From Marine Group II euryarchaeote MED-G33 (GTDB lineage Archaea; Thermoplasmatota; Poseidoniia; Poseidoniales; Thalassarchaeaceae), in the NCBI GenBank assembly GCA_949538655.1, contig CATISE010000192.1:1-32109 (forward strand): a DNA stretch of 32,109 bases, read 5' to 3'. The position numbers and the translations under genes are program-made. Below are positions 15,601-22,508 of the stretch, one piece after another (position 1 is the first letter of the stretch; each line of letters opens with the position of its first letter). Under the pieces are notes generated by a model, which ran no database searches, had not been told where the DNA came from, and was given only the letters and a program-made list of their open reading frames with translations.

Positions 15601-16662
15601 CCCCCACAATCCAGGCTTACCCAGACCGCTGATTGCAATTCCCTTGCTAAACCAGTTATCCGCACGCGAGAAGCGAGCAGCCATCGATCCGTTAATGCAA
15701 GTAATTACCAGAGCGAGTAGGAAGAGTGGCATCGGATCAGCGAGTGGCAAAATCTCGAGTGCACCGATTTCAAGGGGCTCCGATTGAATCGCATGGAGCC
15801 CAATCCACAGGTGGCTGGCAGCAATGCCCAATGATGCAAGGTTTCCACTTTTTCGATGATACGCCAAGCCGTGTAGTAGGATGGTTGCGAGCATGATCAT
15901 GACAGCAACACCCATCTCACCTCCGACAGAACCTGCAGCAGAAGCAAGTGCAAGAGAAACGAGTGTAGCCTGTGCCATAATCGCGTCATGCTTGTGGCGA
16001 TATCCGACCAAAATGTTGACGCCGACAAGTGCGATGAGTGACCCACCCAATTGCGGTGTGTCAATCCAGCCCCAGTGGTGTGCATCAATCGCCAAACCAT
16101 AGAGTAGTTTCATTGAGATGATGACCCATGTCACCCCGAGAATGTGCATACCCTTGTCTGGAACCCAACGTTCTCCGAGAATGAATCCCAATGTCGCCAG
16201 GCCGATCAACCCGGCCGTAGCAACCACCGGTTCTAGAGCTGTAGCAACGAGCCATCCAATCAGGCTGTAAACCAGAATCATTGTTACCATTAAGGCCCAA
16301 TGTAATCGGCGTTCACCTTCGACCGCCATTTCTGTAATCGTGTCTAATTCAGGCGTTTCATACACAGTCCCATCCGCTAAAATATCACCAGGTTTCGGAC
16401 CGGATTCGGAATCGAAAACTTCGAAAATTTCACCGATTGCATCATCCGATTGATTATCACTATCCGATACTCCTTTCACTTCAACCCCAGCGGTTGCATC
16501 GGTAGGGGAACCACCCGGTAGTGCAGGTCGTTTCGCGGACGCCAAATCATCAGTGGTCATGAAGGCATTAAGATCGATGCCGCCGCCCATCTGAAAGGCA
16601 CGGGAATCGATGATTCTGTCCTCGGAAGGAGCATCAGAATCTTCGTCCTCATCCCCCGCCAT
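12610..16662 (-). CDS. Giant polytopic membrane protein, about 37 spans, unknown function
   Basis: About 1350 residues from the ATG at 16662. The tracked start is a TTG at 16719, which would add 19 residues; neither has a Shine-Dalgarno sequence. An acidic N-terminal tail of about 130 residues ('MAGDEDEDSDAP') precedes some 24 hydrophobic segments. A soluble, charged middle domain (roughly 'TGELRMELKQVGKRDARLAE' to 'KQRKRRRRSGAQYN') follows, then about 13 more segments. I recognise no transport, enzyme or receptor signature; charged residues inside the spans are few. Very large membrane proteins such as the DUF2339 group have a similar look, but I cannot claim homology. It is divergent from pckA, with which it shares an intergenic TATA-like box, and lies upstream of the FKBP-like gene. 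Confidence 0.75.
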   Translation of the reverse strand: MAGDEDEDSDAPSEDRIIDSRAFQMGGGIDLNAFMTTDDLASAKRPALPGGSPTDATAGVEVKGVSDSDNQSDDAIGEIFEVFDSESGPKPGDILADGTVYETPELDTITEMAVEGERRLHWALMVTMILVYSLIGWLVATALEPVVATAGLIGLATLGFILGERWVPDKGMHILGVTWVIISMKLLYGLAIDAHHWGWIDTPQLGGSLIALVGVNILVGYRHKHDAIMAQATLVSLALASAAGSVGGEMGVAVMIMLATILLHGLAYHRKSGNLASLGIAASHLWIGLHAIQSEPLEIGALEILPLADPMPLFLLALVITCINGSMAARFSRADNWFSKGIAISGLGKPGLWGVSVGLGMIGALLLLASGRDATGYSLGILVTLLAVYGGSYLVVRGVDAMEVLKPLLTALPVLLIILVSLESNLFELGPVSGYEVFAVLAAIVTVAMLLQHQSNVTDRVLWLGSMVLILLLTILIPAEAVSDGGDEGLYLLIGMTVIHLATGVLALKRVSPSIAGATVLTPWLWMFVHALWTSSLESFSEARDIDVDLLIVLEPKYVALYLTVAAIIQYPINLKLGDTGVNLAGKLMGATELSSRLRDSGLMRLWNLGLISGLAVWLMFVDGRDDIGWYTLLGIGALVCVHVAAEAQGKHQGNPRLILFALALTFAVLQWNYGADAFWILILTSASIAILLTRGTGGPTSQLLSLAMGLLTLQIVLFGLDHSRPFPLLNPEPLDQVMTGFVVIIASSGLLAIYLPKARNLEKLLPPAIAVVCLLSIQIWASIADGMHVAQSILSIAAFVGSALYLAATGELRMELKQVGKRDARLAEIQHRQALAAALEKGQLGEFSEPKLLTEGAVSSSAMTVIGEEPKPLDVQQGGHLFHFADEDLAAKATADRTGVMAKSLSQAISRGGMKMADAELYELIDKQRKRRRRSGAQYNSDEMDLLIGDIHHRPIIVLSFIAVTTLAACWVAWMNGQLNSGLMLMVSMFALALTWVSRQRAKVHNLRLPDINGIEMPFFVTMGSLSLIYLVGHFGPLGSLYNQLDLLVLTFGLIGLSLISLYGREDLPWRIPSAVEGIVIMLLLSRLTGAVLFNATPFPFTIDLLDGSHGLIDWQLPWLFHEVTLIGLVLVWEWIEAFRRTNGMPDHRGAAGRGSFALMVVMISAGPAGILAGILCMKRSFNWKQPAGVAISVHAILGGMFAFIAWTEGDGYRNILQWTILATGVTMLFAQVYTIFAGLPKWTTAWLWNAHILLPVGVFAIAGWSPWVVVCVLALSLTTWVGGIYQLRRGMRVMGALDLVLALCLAMLILQNQILDPTMLLLMLVALGIELGIVAWLGTRHDMQLAQD

Positions 16663-16731
16663 ATTACGAAGCAATCCATTCGTCGCATAAGCGTCGCCCT
16701 GTATTGGAATGTAATTCAAGGTGTTTGGTTA

Positions 16732-16748
16732 CGGCCCCAAGGGGGCCG
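16732..16748 (-). repeat. Hairpin in the leader of the giant membrane protein gene
   Basis: This is a perfect 7-bp repeat (cggcccc-aag-ggggccg). No gene on either strand ends here, so it cannot be a terminator. From the box at 16774-16783 the minus-strand transcript would begin near 16753, placing this hairpin at its 5' end. Confidence 0.6.
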
Positions 16749-16773
16749 AATCTTTAGCGTCGTTAACGGAAAT

Positions 16774-16783
16774 GCACTATAAG
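16774..16783. promoter_or_regulatory. Bidirectional TATA-like box between pckA and the giant gene
   Basis: 'gcactataag' reads as a TATA box on both strands. It is centred about 27 bases before the pckA ATG at 16806, predicting a leaderless pckA mRNA, and about 26 bases before the hairpin on the other side. Confidence 0.5.
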
Positions 16784-16805
16784 GGTCCAGTGGGGCGGAC
16801 TCAAT

Positions 16806-18452
16806 ATGCAGCCCCCTCTGATTGGGTCCGCTGGGATACTCCCTCGGAATCTGGAAGAGGATGGAATACTGGCAGATTTGCGTATTCATAATTTCAACGG
16901 CCAAATCCATTGGAATCAAGAATGGCAGGAATTGTATGATGCTGCCCTCCGCAGAAAAGAGGGTGTTTTAACCGCTCATGGTGTATTGAAAACCGTCACT
17001 GGAGATCGAACTGGGCGGTCACCCAATGACCGATATATTGTTGACTTCGGTGAATCTGTAAATTCGAAAACCAAGAATGTATGGTGGGGTGATGTCAATG
17101 TTCCAATCAGTTGGGAAAAGTATGACAAATTACGTCAAGATGTCTCTTCATATCTAGCGGATCGAGAAGAATTATTTGTTCAAAATTTGTTCTGTGGTGC
17201 TGATCTAGAAGAAAGACTGGGTGTTCAAGTCGTCACTGAAAATGCTTGGCATGCTGCATTTTCTAGAAACATGTTCATCCGTCCAAGTTTGGATGAATTG
17301 GCGACTGAGCCAATGGACTTTGCAATTCTACATGCTCCTAATTTCCATGCCAACCCTGAAGCCCATGGAGTGAATTCAGAGGCCTTCGTCATCATTTCAT
17401 TTGAAGAGAGAATTGTCATCATCGGTGGCACCCGATATGCGGGGGAAATCAAAAAATCAATTTTCTCAATCATGAATCACATGTTGCCAGAACGTGGCCA
17501 TTTACCAATGCACTGTTCATCCAACACAACCGGGGATAATACGGCGGTTTTCTTTGGACTCTCAGGCACTGGAAAAACAACTTTGTCAGCCGACCCAAAT
17601 CGGGCACTAGTGGGTGATGATGAGCACGGTTGGTCTGCAAAGGGTGTATTCAATTTCGAAGGGGGTTGTTATGCCAAACTCATCGATCTTTCAGAAGAAG
17701 ATGAGCCCGCAATCTTCGCGACGACAAGGATGCCTGGCTCGATTTTAGAAAACATCGTCGTCGATGCTGATGGAGTCCCTGATTTCACCGATGACTCTCT
17801 GACTGCAAATACACGAGGATCTTATCCGATTGAATATATCGACAATCGAACAGAAGATTCGATGGCGGGTCACCCACAAAATGTAGTGTTCCTAACCTGT
17901 GATGCATTCGGTGTTCTACCCCCGATTAGCCGATTGAATCCTGATCAAGCAGCTTACCATTTCATTTCCGGATATACGGCAAAGGTTGCCGGTACCGAGA
18001 TTGGTGTGAAAGAACCGCAGGCTACATTCTCCGCATGCTTCGGAGCCCCTTTCATGCCCCGTCATCCAAGCGTTTACGCTGACTTACTGGCTGAAAAAAT
18101 GGCTGAACATGGCACAAAATGTTGGTTACTCAATACTGGCTGGGTTAGTGGAGGATATGGAAAAAGCAAGAGAATCCGGATCAAATGGACAAGGGCCTTG
18201 TTGAATGCTGCACTGGATGGAACCTTGAATGATACAGAATTCATCATCGATCCGCGCTTTGGTTTTGAGGTGCCGCAAACCTGTGAAGGGGTGCCCGAGG
18301 AGATTCTCAATCCACGAGATACATGGGGGGATGTTGCTGATTACGATTCTACAGCCGACCTACTTGCGAATATGTTCCTGGAAAATTTCAAACAATTTGA
18401 GCATGGAACCAGTCAGGAAGTGCTCGCTGCAGCCCCAAAGCCGCAGTCTTGA
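16806..18452 (+). CDS. pckA: Phosphoenolpyruvate carboxykinase (ATP)
   Basis: This cytosolic enzyme of gluconeogenesis converts oxaloacetate and ATP to phosphoenolpyruvate, CO2 and ADP. The 548 residues match the ATP-dependent family (E. coli PckA is 540). Visible signatures are 'GDRTGRSPNDRYIVD' (oxaloacetate-binding Arg), the nucleotide loop 'GLSGTGKTTLSADP' (residues 251-264) followed by 'VGDDEHGW', and the later 'NTGWVSGGYGKSKRI'. Archaea more often use the GTP enzyme or pyruvate phosphate dikinase, so a bacterial source is likely. No Shine-Dalgarno sequence precedes the ATG; the TATA box spacing suggests a leaderless transcript. The following genes for hexose-phosphate handling run on the same strand, which fits a gluconeogenic supply of sugar phosphates. 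Confidence 0.97.
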   Translation: MQPPLIGSAGILPRNLEEDGILADLRIHNFNGQIHWNQEWQELYDAALRRKEGVLTAHGVLKTVTGDRTGRSPNDRYIVDFGESVNSKTKNVWWGDVNVPISWEKYDKLRQDVSSYLADREELFVQNLFCGADLEERLGVQVVTENAWHAAFSRNMFIRPSLDELATEPMDFAILHAPNFHANPEAHGVNSEAFVIISFEERIVIIGGTRYAGEIKKSIFSIMNHMLPERGHLPMHCSSNTTGDNTAVFFGLSGTGKTTLSADPNRALVGDDEHGWSAKGVFNFEGGCYAKLIDLSEEDEPAIFATTRMPGSILENIVVDADGVPDFTDDSLTANTRGSYPIEYIDNRTEDSMAGHPQNVVFLTCDAFGVLPPISRLNPDQAAYHFISGYTAKVAGTEIGVKEPQATFSACFGAPFMPRHPSVYADLLAEKMAEHGTKCWLLNTGWVSGGYGKSKRIRIKWTRALLNAALDGTLNDTEFIIDPRFGFEVPQTCEGVPEEILNPRDTWGDVADYDSTADLLANMFLENFKQFEHGTSQEVLAAAPKPQS

Positions 18453-18479
18453 GCCCAAAATGGCTGGAAAACCTTAGGC

Positions 18480-18499
18480 GAGGTCCCTAGTGGGACCTC
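18480..18499 (+). repeat. Inverted repeat directly before the beta-helix protein gene
   Basis: A perfect 8-bp repeat with a 4-base centre (gaggtccc-tagt-gggacctc) ends two bases before the ATG at 18502. As RNA it would bury the start. If the mRNA is leaderless, with a weak box near 'aacctta' at about 18470, the repeat instead lies between TATA box and start, a typical operator position. Confidence 0.6.
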
Positions 18500-18501
18500 T
18501 G

Positions 18502-19179
18502 ATGGACGTCACTGCCGCAGCTCTATTCCCGTCCCTCTCTGAACCGGGTGGGAAGGTAACAGGTCTGAGGATGCCCGATGATGAACCGGCATGGGTCTTA
18601 CTCGACAAATCAAATCCAAATGGCTTGGCGACTCAATTGGAATTTCTTCTTCAGGGTCTAGGTTCAAATCTTCGTGGATTGCATGATTCTGTGACCATTG
18701 ACCAGTCCAAAGGACCTGTTCACATCGTTGACGGCTCGTTGATCGGTCCGAGTTCACATATTGAAGGGCCATCCTACATTGCAGGCGAGGTTCGACATGG
18801 AGCATATGTTCGAAGTCACTCTTGGATTTGCCGTGGTGCCGTAGTTGGACACGCGACTGAAGTCAAGCACAGTTTGCTGCTTCCTGGTGCCAAAGCGCCA
18901 CATTTCAACTATGTCGGCGATTCAATCCTTGGTCGTCACGTCAATCTTGGTGCTGGCTGTAAACTCTCGAATTTACGAAATGATGGTCGGCAAATTCGAA
19001 TACACAATCTTGGGATTGATACAGGTTTGCGAAAATTTGGAGCGATCCTTGGCGAAGGTGTGCAGATTGGATGCAATGCTGTTTGCAATCCGGGCACTGT
19101 TCTCGGTACCAGTTGTAACGTCTGGCCAAATGTGACTGTGAGTGGTGGCCATCCAGCCAACAGTGTTCTGCGTGAGTGA
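18502..19179 (+). CDS. Left-handed beta-helix protein related to the GlmU acetyltransferase domain
   Basis: This protein has 225 residues. From about residue 75 onward it shows hexapeptide repeats of the left-handed beta-helix type ('SLIGPSSHIEGPSYIAGEVRHGAYVRS'). It also has the GlmU-like 'APHFNYVGDSILGRHVNLGAGCKLSNLRND', where GlmU binds acetyl-CoA and sugar phosphate. The nucleotidyltransferase (pyrophosphorylase) half of GlmU is absent; the N-terminal 70 residues are a short lead-in. The stop overlaps the region just before the GlmM-like start, so an amino-sugar role (acetyl transfer on glucosamine-1-phosphate or a related sugar) is a fair inference. ATG at 18502 is chosen over the tracked GTG because the GTG falls in the inverted repeat. 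Confidence 0.8.
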   Translation: MDVTAAALFPSLSEPGGKVTGLRMPDDEPAWVLLDKSNPNGLATQLEFLLQGLGSNLRGLHDSVTIDQSKGPVHIVDGSLIGPSSHIEGPSYIAGEVRHGAYVRSHSWICRGAVVGHATEVKHSLLLPGAKAPHFNYVGDSILGRHVNLGAGCKLSNLRNDGRQIRIHNLGIDTGLRKFGAILGEGVQIGCNAVCNPGTVLGTSCNVWPNVTVSGGHPANSVLRE

Positions 19180-19184
19180 TTGGA

Positions 19185-20849
19185 ATGACGCGGCCACGAC
19201 TACACGGTACGGACGGTATTCGAGGTCGAATAGAGCAATTTAACGGCGACGATGAGAGCGCCCTCAATGCATTGATTGAACGACGAATCCTCAGCAATCG
19301 TTCGATGAGAATTATTGGGGAAGCCACAGGTTTGTTTCTAACCGAAGATGTGGGTGAATCCCCATTGGTCATCATCGGCTGGGACCGACGTGATGGAAAT
19401 GGAGCACTCGTCGATGCATTGGAATCAGGATTGGGGGCAGCCGGTTGTCGCACGCTTAGGGTTGGAGAGTTGCCCACCCCTGGTCTGCACAACGCGGTCC
19501 TTGCAAGCGCCGCTGATGCGGGCATGATGGTGACTGCCAGCCACAATCCAGCCAGTGATTCGGGTGTGAAATTTTTTGATTCTGAAGGTTTCAAATCGAT
19601 GCCCGAAGTTGAAGATCGAATTTCAGTGCTCGCTTGGCAATTGGCAGATGGTGGATTGGCAGCACCCCAGGAAAAAGTGGAACCTTTGGATGAAATTGAT
19701 GGTCTCGTTCTTTACCGGGGTGCATTGAAAAATCGCTTGCAGATCCTTGAAAATTTATTCAATGTAAACTTCGAAAGTTTTGACTGGGATCAAGTCATCT
19801 CCCCCCAGGGATTATTGCTCGATTGTTCAGGTGGAGCTGCTACGGAATGGTTCGCAGAAGGGTTGAGCGAACGAGGATTGGATACCATCGAAGTCAGTAG
19901 CCGTTTAGATCCTATCAACCAAGATTGTGGAGCTGGTGATTTTTCACCCACCGCTCAGTGGACGATTGATGAACTTCTAATGGATGGTTCCCCACATCGA
20001 TTGTTATGGACAATCACACAGCGATTGGAAGGCAATGAGGGCCTACCGCCATGGCAACCTGGGCAGATCGTAGGCGCCGCGCTCGATGGCGATGGCGATC
20101 GTTGTTTGCTCATCGAAGCGACATTGGATGGGTTGCAGATTGTAGATGGTGATCGGATGTGTGATGAAATCATACGTGCTGGAATCGCTGCCCATTCAGG
20201 AACTTGGAAGATGGCTGCGAGTATTGAGAGCGACCTTGGCCTTACCGCTGATTTGTCTCGACTCGGTGAGCATGAATCAATCACGACTGCAGTCGGTGAC
20301 CGCTGGTTATCGGCAGCATTGTGGTCTAATCAAGAAACGAGATGGATTCAATCTTCATCGGTACCAAAACGGATTGGAACTGAGGATTCTGGGCATTTGG
20401 TCATGCCAACCCCCTGTCCGCACAGTGACGGTATGTGGGCACTTGTTGGTGATGGTGCTGCCACACTACTTGCAACTCTCCTCGCCAGAGCAGCCCTTTG
20501 TAAAGAGGGTTCACCACCTGCATTTGAGGGTGGCTGGAAAAAACGTAGTTCAATTCAACCCAGTGTTAGGGAACGATGGACTGGAGAGAATGAACTGGCT
20601 GAATTGATTCAAACAACGGCAGAAAAATGGTGTGGGTCCTCACTATCACGAACTTCTGTCGATGGCGAACCGGCGTTGCTACTACTGGATGGCTCCCTCG
20701 AGGGGTTGCCAATCTCTGTAGCGGTTCGAAATTCAGGAACCCAGGCGAAGACATCAATTTCAATACGATTTGCAAGAGGTATAGATGCAGATGGTCATCA
20801 ATTGATGGAACAATTACTCGATGCATTGACTCCCCATCTAAGTCCTTGA
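19185..20849 (+). CDS. Phosphohexomutase, GlmM-like (alpha-D-phosphohexomutase superfamily)
   Basis: About 554 residues, longer than a usual GlmM of about 445. All four superfamily loops are present: the phosphoserine loop 'TASHNPASDSGVKFF' (Ser at about 119), the metal loop 'DGDGDRCLL', the sugar-binding loop 'GTEDSGHLVMP', and the phosphate loop 'VRNSGTQAKTSISIRF'. The N-terminal 'RLHGTDGIRGRI' matches GlmM ('FGTDGIRG'). It should interconvert hexose 6- and 1-phosphates; glucosamine phosphate is the best guess because of the GlmU-like gene immediately upstream. Extra length lies mainly in insertions between the metal and sugar loops and before the last domain. ATG at 19185 is preferred; the tracked GTG at 19176 overlaps the previous stop. 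Confidence 0.88.
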   Translation: MTRPRLHGTDGIRGRIEQFNGDDESALNALIERRILSNRSMRIIGEATGLFLTEDVGESPLVIIGWDRRDGNGALVDALESGLGAAGCRTLRVGELPTPGLHNAVLASAADAGMMVTASHNPASDSGVKFFDSEGFKSMPEVEDRISVLAWQLADGGLAAPQEKVEPLDEIDGLVLYRGALKNRLQILENLFNVNFESFDWDQVISPQGLLLDCSGGAATEWFAEGLSERGLDTIEVSSRLDPINQDCGAGDFSPTAQWTIDELLMDGSPHRLLWTITQRLEGNEGLPPWQPGQIVGAALDGDGDRCLLIEATLDGLQIVDGDRMCDEIIRAGIAAHSGTWKMAASIESDLGLTADLSRLGEHESITTAVGDRWLSAALWSNQETRWIQSSSVPKRIGTEDSGHLVMPTPCPHSDGMWALVGDGAATLLATLLARAALCKEGSPPAFEGGWKKRSSIQPSVRERWTGENELAELIQTTAEKWCGSSLSRTSVDGEPALLLLDGSLEGLPISVAVRNSGTQAKTSISIRFARGIDADGHQLMEQLLDALTPHLSP

Positions 20850-20889
20850 CGGGATTTGGAGGGATTTGAGGAGCAAACAGTCAAAATCG

Positions 20890-20899
20890 CTAATATCAA
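20890..20899 (+). promoter_or_regulatory. TATA box for the zinc-ribbon gene at 20917
   Basis: 'ctaatatcaa' is centred about 23 bases before the ATG at 20917, and no Shine-Dalgarno sequence is present. Both point to a leaderless transcript. Confidence 0.5.
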
Positions 20900-20916
20900 T
20901 TAATTCTCAAAGCCTC

Positions 20917-21318
20917 ATGAGAGACATGCTTCCAGCGGATGTATTGGCGAAACTTGACGCCATGGATGAGTATGACCGAATGCTTTCCTTTGATCGGATT
21001 GGAAGAGATCACAGAATGAGTGCTGCAGAAGTTGAAGCACAATACAATGCTTGGAAGAGCGGTGGTTCCGTCCCTTCGACAACATCAGTTGCGCAACCAG
21101 CCCCCACTACTTCCTCAGGGCAATCTGCAAATTACATCCAAGATGCTTCGAGATACCGACCCGCATATGACCCGAGTCGAGAAGGACGGAGTCGTCAATC
21201 CCAAATTGAACAGGCTGTCATGTGCCCATTGTGTAATTCTGCATTGGGCATCCCTGCTACGCGCCCAATCAAGGTCACGTGTCCCAGTTGTCTAGCCGAA
21301 TCAACATTTACGGCTTAA
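20917..21318 (+). CDS. Zinc-ribbon protein with a helical N-terminus, unknown function
   Basis: This protein has 133 residues from the ATG at 20917; the tracked TTG start lies upstream of the TATA box and is unlikely. The N-terminal 45 residues are charged and helical ('LPADVLAKLDAMDEYDRML'). A Ser/Thr/Pro/Gln-rich linker follows, then a C-terminal zinc ribbon with two CPxC knuckles ('MCPLCNSALG' and 'VTCPSCLAES'). Such ribbons often bind nucleic acid or proteins. I recognise no named family. It stands as its own unit between glmM-like and DUF373 genes. Confidence 0.8.
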   Translation: MRDMLPADVLAKLDAMDEYDRMLSFDRIGRDHRMSAAEVEAQYNAWKSGGSVPSTTSVAQPAPTTSSGQSANYIQDASRYRPAYDPSREGRSRQSQIEQAVMCPLCNSALGIPATRPIKVTCPSCLAESTFTA

Positions 21319-21325
21319 TTGCGGC

Positions 21326-21334
21326 AATTTATCC
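21326..21334 (+). promoter_or_regulatory. Candidate TATA box for the DUF373 gene
   Basis: 'aatttatcc' lies about 25 bases before the start of the hairpin at 21354, so the transcript should begin with that hairpin. Confidence 0.45.
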
Positions 21335-21353
21335 AACAATTGAAAACACACTC

Positions 21354-21372
21354 GCACCCCCCTAGGGGGTGC
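21354..21372 (+). repeat. 5' hairpin upstream of the DUF373 gene
   Basis: A perfect 8-bp repeat with a 3-base centre (gcaccccc-cta-gggggtgc) is followed directly by a strong 'aggagg' and, 8 bases later, the ATG. The arrangement TATA, hairpin, Shine-Dalgarno, start is the same as at leuS. Confidence 0.7.
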
Positions 21373-21386
21373 AGGAGGCACTCAAT

Positions 21387-22502
21387 ATGGTCCGAACCTT
21401 GGTTATCACGGTAGATCGTGACAATGATTTGGGGGTCAAAGCGGGCATTCGTGGAAGCGTTGTTGGTCGCCGCCAAGTCCTCACTGCAGCCCTCCGGTTG
21501 GGTATTGCAGATCCAGAAGAAAGCGATACCAATGCAATCCTCGGTGCATTGCACCAACACGATCTCTTGGCAGAGGGTGCAGAACCAAACGATGAAGTTG
21601 AGATTGCTATTCTCACGGGTGACGAACGTGTAGGAATCAAATCCGATCGGAATATTGCTCAACAACTTGAAGATGTAATCTCTGAATTTCAACCGGATCG
21701 CGGAATATTGGTCACAGATGGTATGGAAGATGAATCGGTTCTTCCCATTCTTACGAGTCGACTTTCCATCGACCATGTAGAGAAAATTATTGTTCGTCAA
21801 TCGAAAGGAATCGAAGGAACCTACTACTACATTGCCAAAGCCATTGAGGACCCGCGCTGGAGGGCCAGACTTCTAGTTCCGATTGCAGTTTTCATGATGA
21901 TTCTAGGGCTTGGAATGATCCTTCCAAACGGCACCGTCATCATTGGAGCCATGCCATTATTGGTCGGTGTCTATCTGTTGTTCAAGGGTCTTGGTGCAGA
22001 AGATCGGCTTGAACGATTGATGCGCGATATGCGTGAATCTGCAGATGCTGCGATTTTATCCTCATTATTGTGGGCGGTTACGGGCGTAGCCATATTGCTC
22101 GCTGTCGTCGAGGGGTATGACACATATGCTGAATTCCAAGCCATCGGTGGCGGGACGAATATTTTGATGGGTCTTACAGTATTACAGAAATCATTGACAT
22201 GGATTGTTCTTGGTGCTCTTGCATTCGCGCTTTCATTGATGGTTTTGCGATGGAAGAAAGGCAACTTCAGTGGTCGTTCGGTATTGGTAATCGCCTTCGG
22301 AGCCGTGTTGTGGACAATGGCAACCGCCGCACTGGAAGTTGCAATCCGAATTACGGATGGAGGTGGTTACGAGTACGACGTCACCACTATCATGACGGAT
22401 TGGGGTCAAACCCTCCTGGCCCTGTTTGTATTCTGGGCGGTTCGCACCGGCGTTCGTTCGTGGGAATCTAAGCAAGATACCGGCCGCTATTGGGGCGTCT
22501 AA
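21387..22502 (+). CDS. DUF373 family archaeal membrane protein
   Basis: This protein has 371 residues. The soluble N-terminal part matches the archaeal DUF373 pattern: 'LVITVDRDNDLGVKAGI', 'VGRRQVLTAALRLGIADPEESDTNAI', 'EIAILTGDERVGIKSDRNIAQQL', 'ILVTDGMEDESVLPILTSR' and 'VEKIIVRQSKG'. About six membrane spans follow from residue 160 ('LLVPIAVFMMILGLGMILP'). The family is widespread in euryarchaea; its function is unknown. Conserved acidic residues in the N-terminal part suggest a metal or nucleotide site, but this is only a guess. ATG at 21387 is chosen for its 'aggagg' 8 bases upstream. The gene ends 6 bases from the convergent priL. Confidence 0.92.
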   Translation: MVRTLVITVDRDNDLGVKAGIRGSVVGRRQVLTAALRLGIADPEESDTNAILGALHQHDLLAEGAEPNDEVEIAILTGDERVGIKSDRNIAQQLEDVISEFQPDRGILVTDGMEDESVLPILTSRLSIDHVEKIIVRQSKGIEGTYYYIAKAIEDPRWRARLLVPIAVFMMILGLGMILPNGTVIIGAMPLLVGVYLLFKGLGAEDRLERLMRDMRESADAAILSSLLWAVTGVAILLAVVEGYDTYAEFQAIGGGTNILMGLTVLQKSLTWIVLGALAFALSLMVLRWKKGNFSGRSVLVIAFGAVLWTMATAALEVAIRITDGGGYEYDVTTIMTDWGQTLLALFVFWAVRTGVRSWESKQDTGRYWGV

Positions 22503-22508
22503 ATTCGC

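Noticed and set aside
12610-16719. Giant ORF as an assembly fusion of several genes
   Set aside because: The frame is continuous with even hydrophobic periodicity, there is one soluble interruption, and the stop and flanks look normal. Nothing suggests a frameshift join.
18941-19594. 217-residue ORF on the minus strand
   Set aside because: It is antisense to both the beta-helix gene and the mutase active-site loop, which are well supported.
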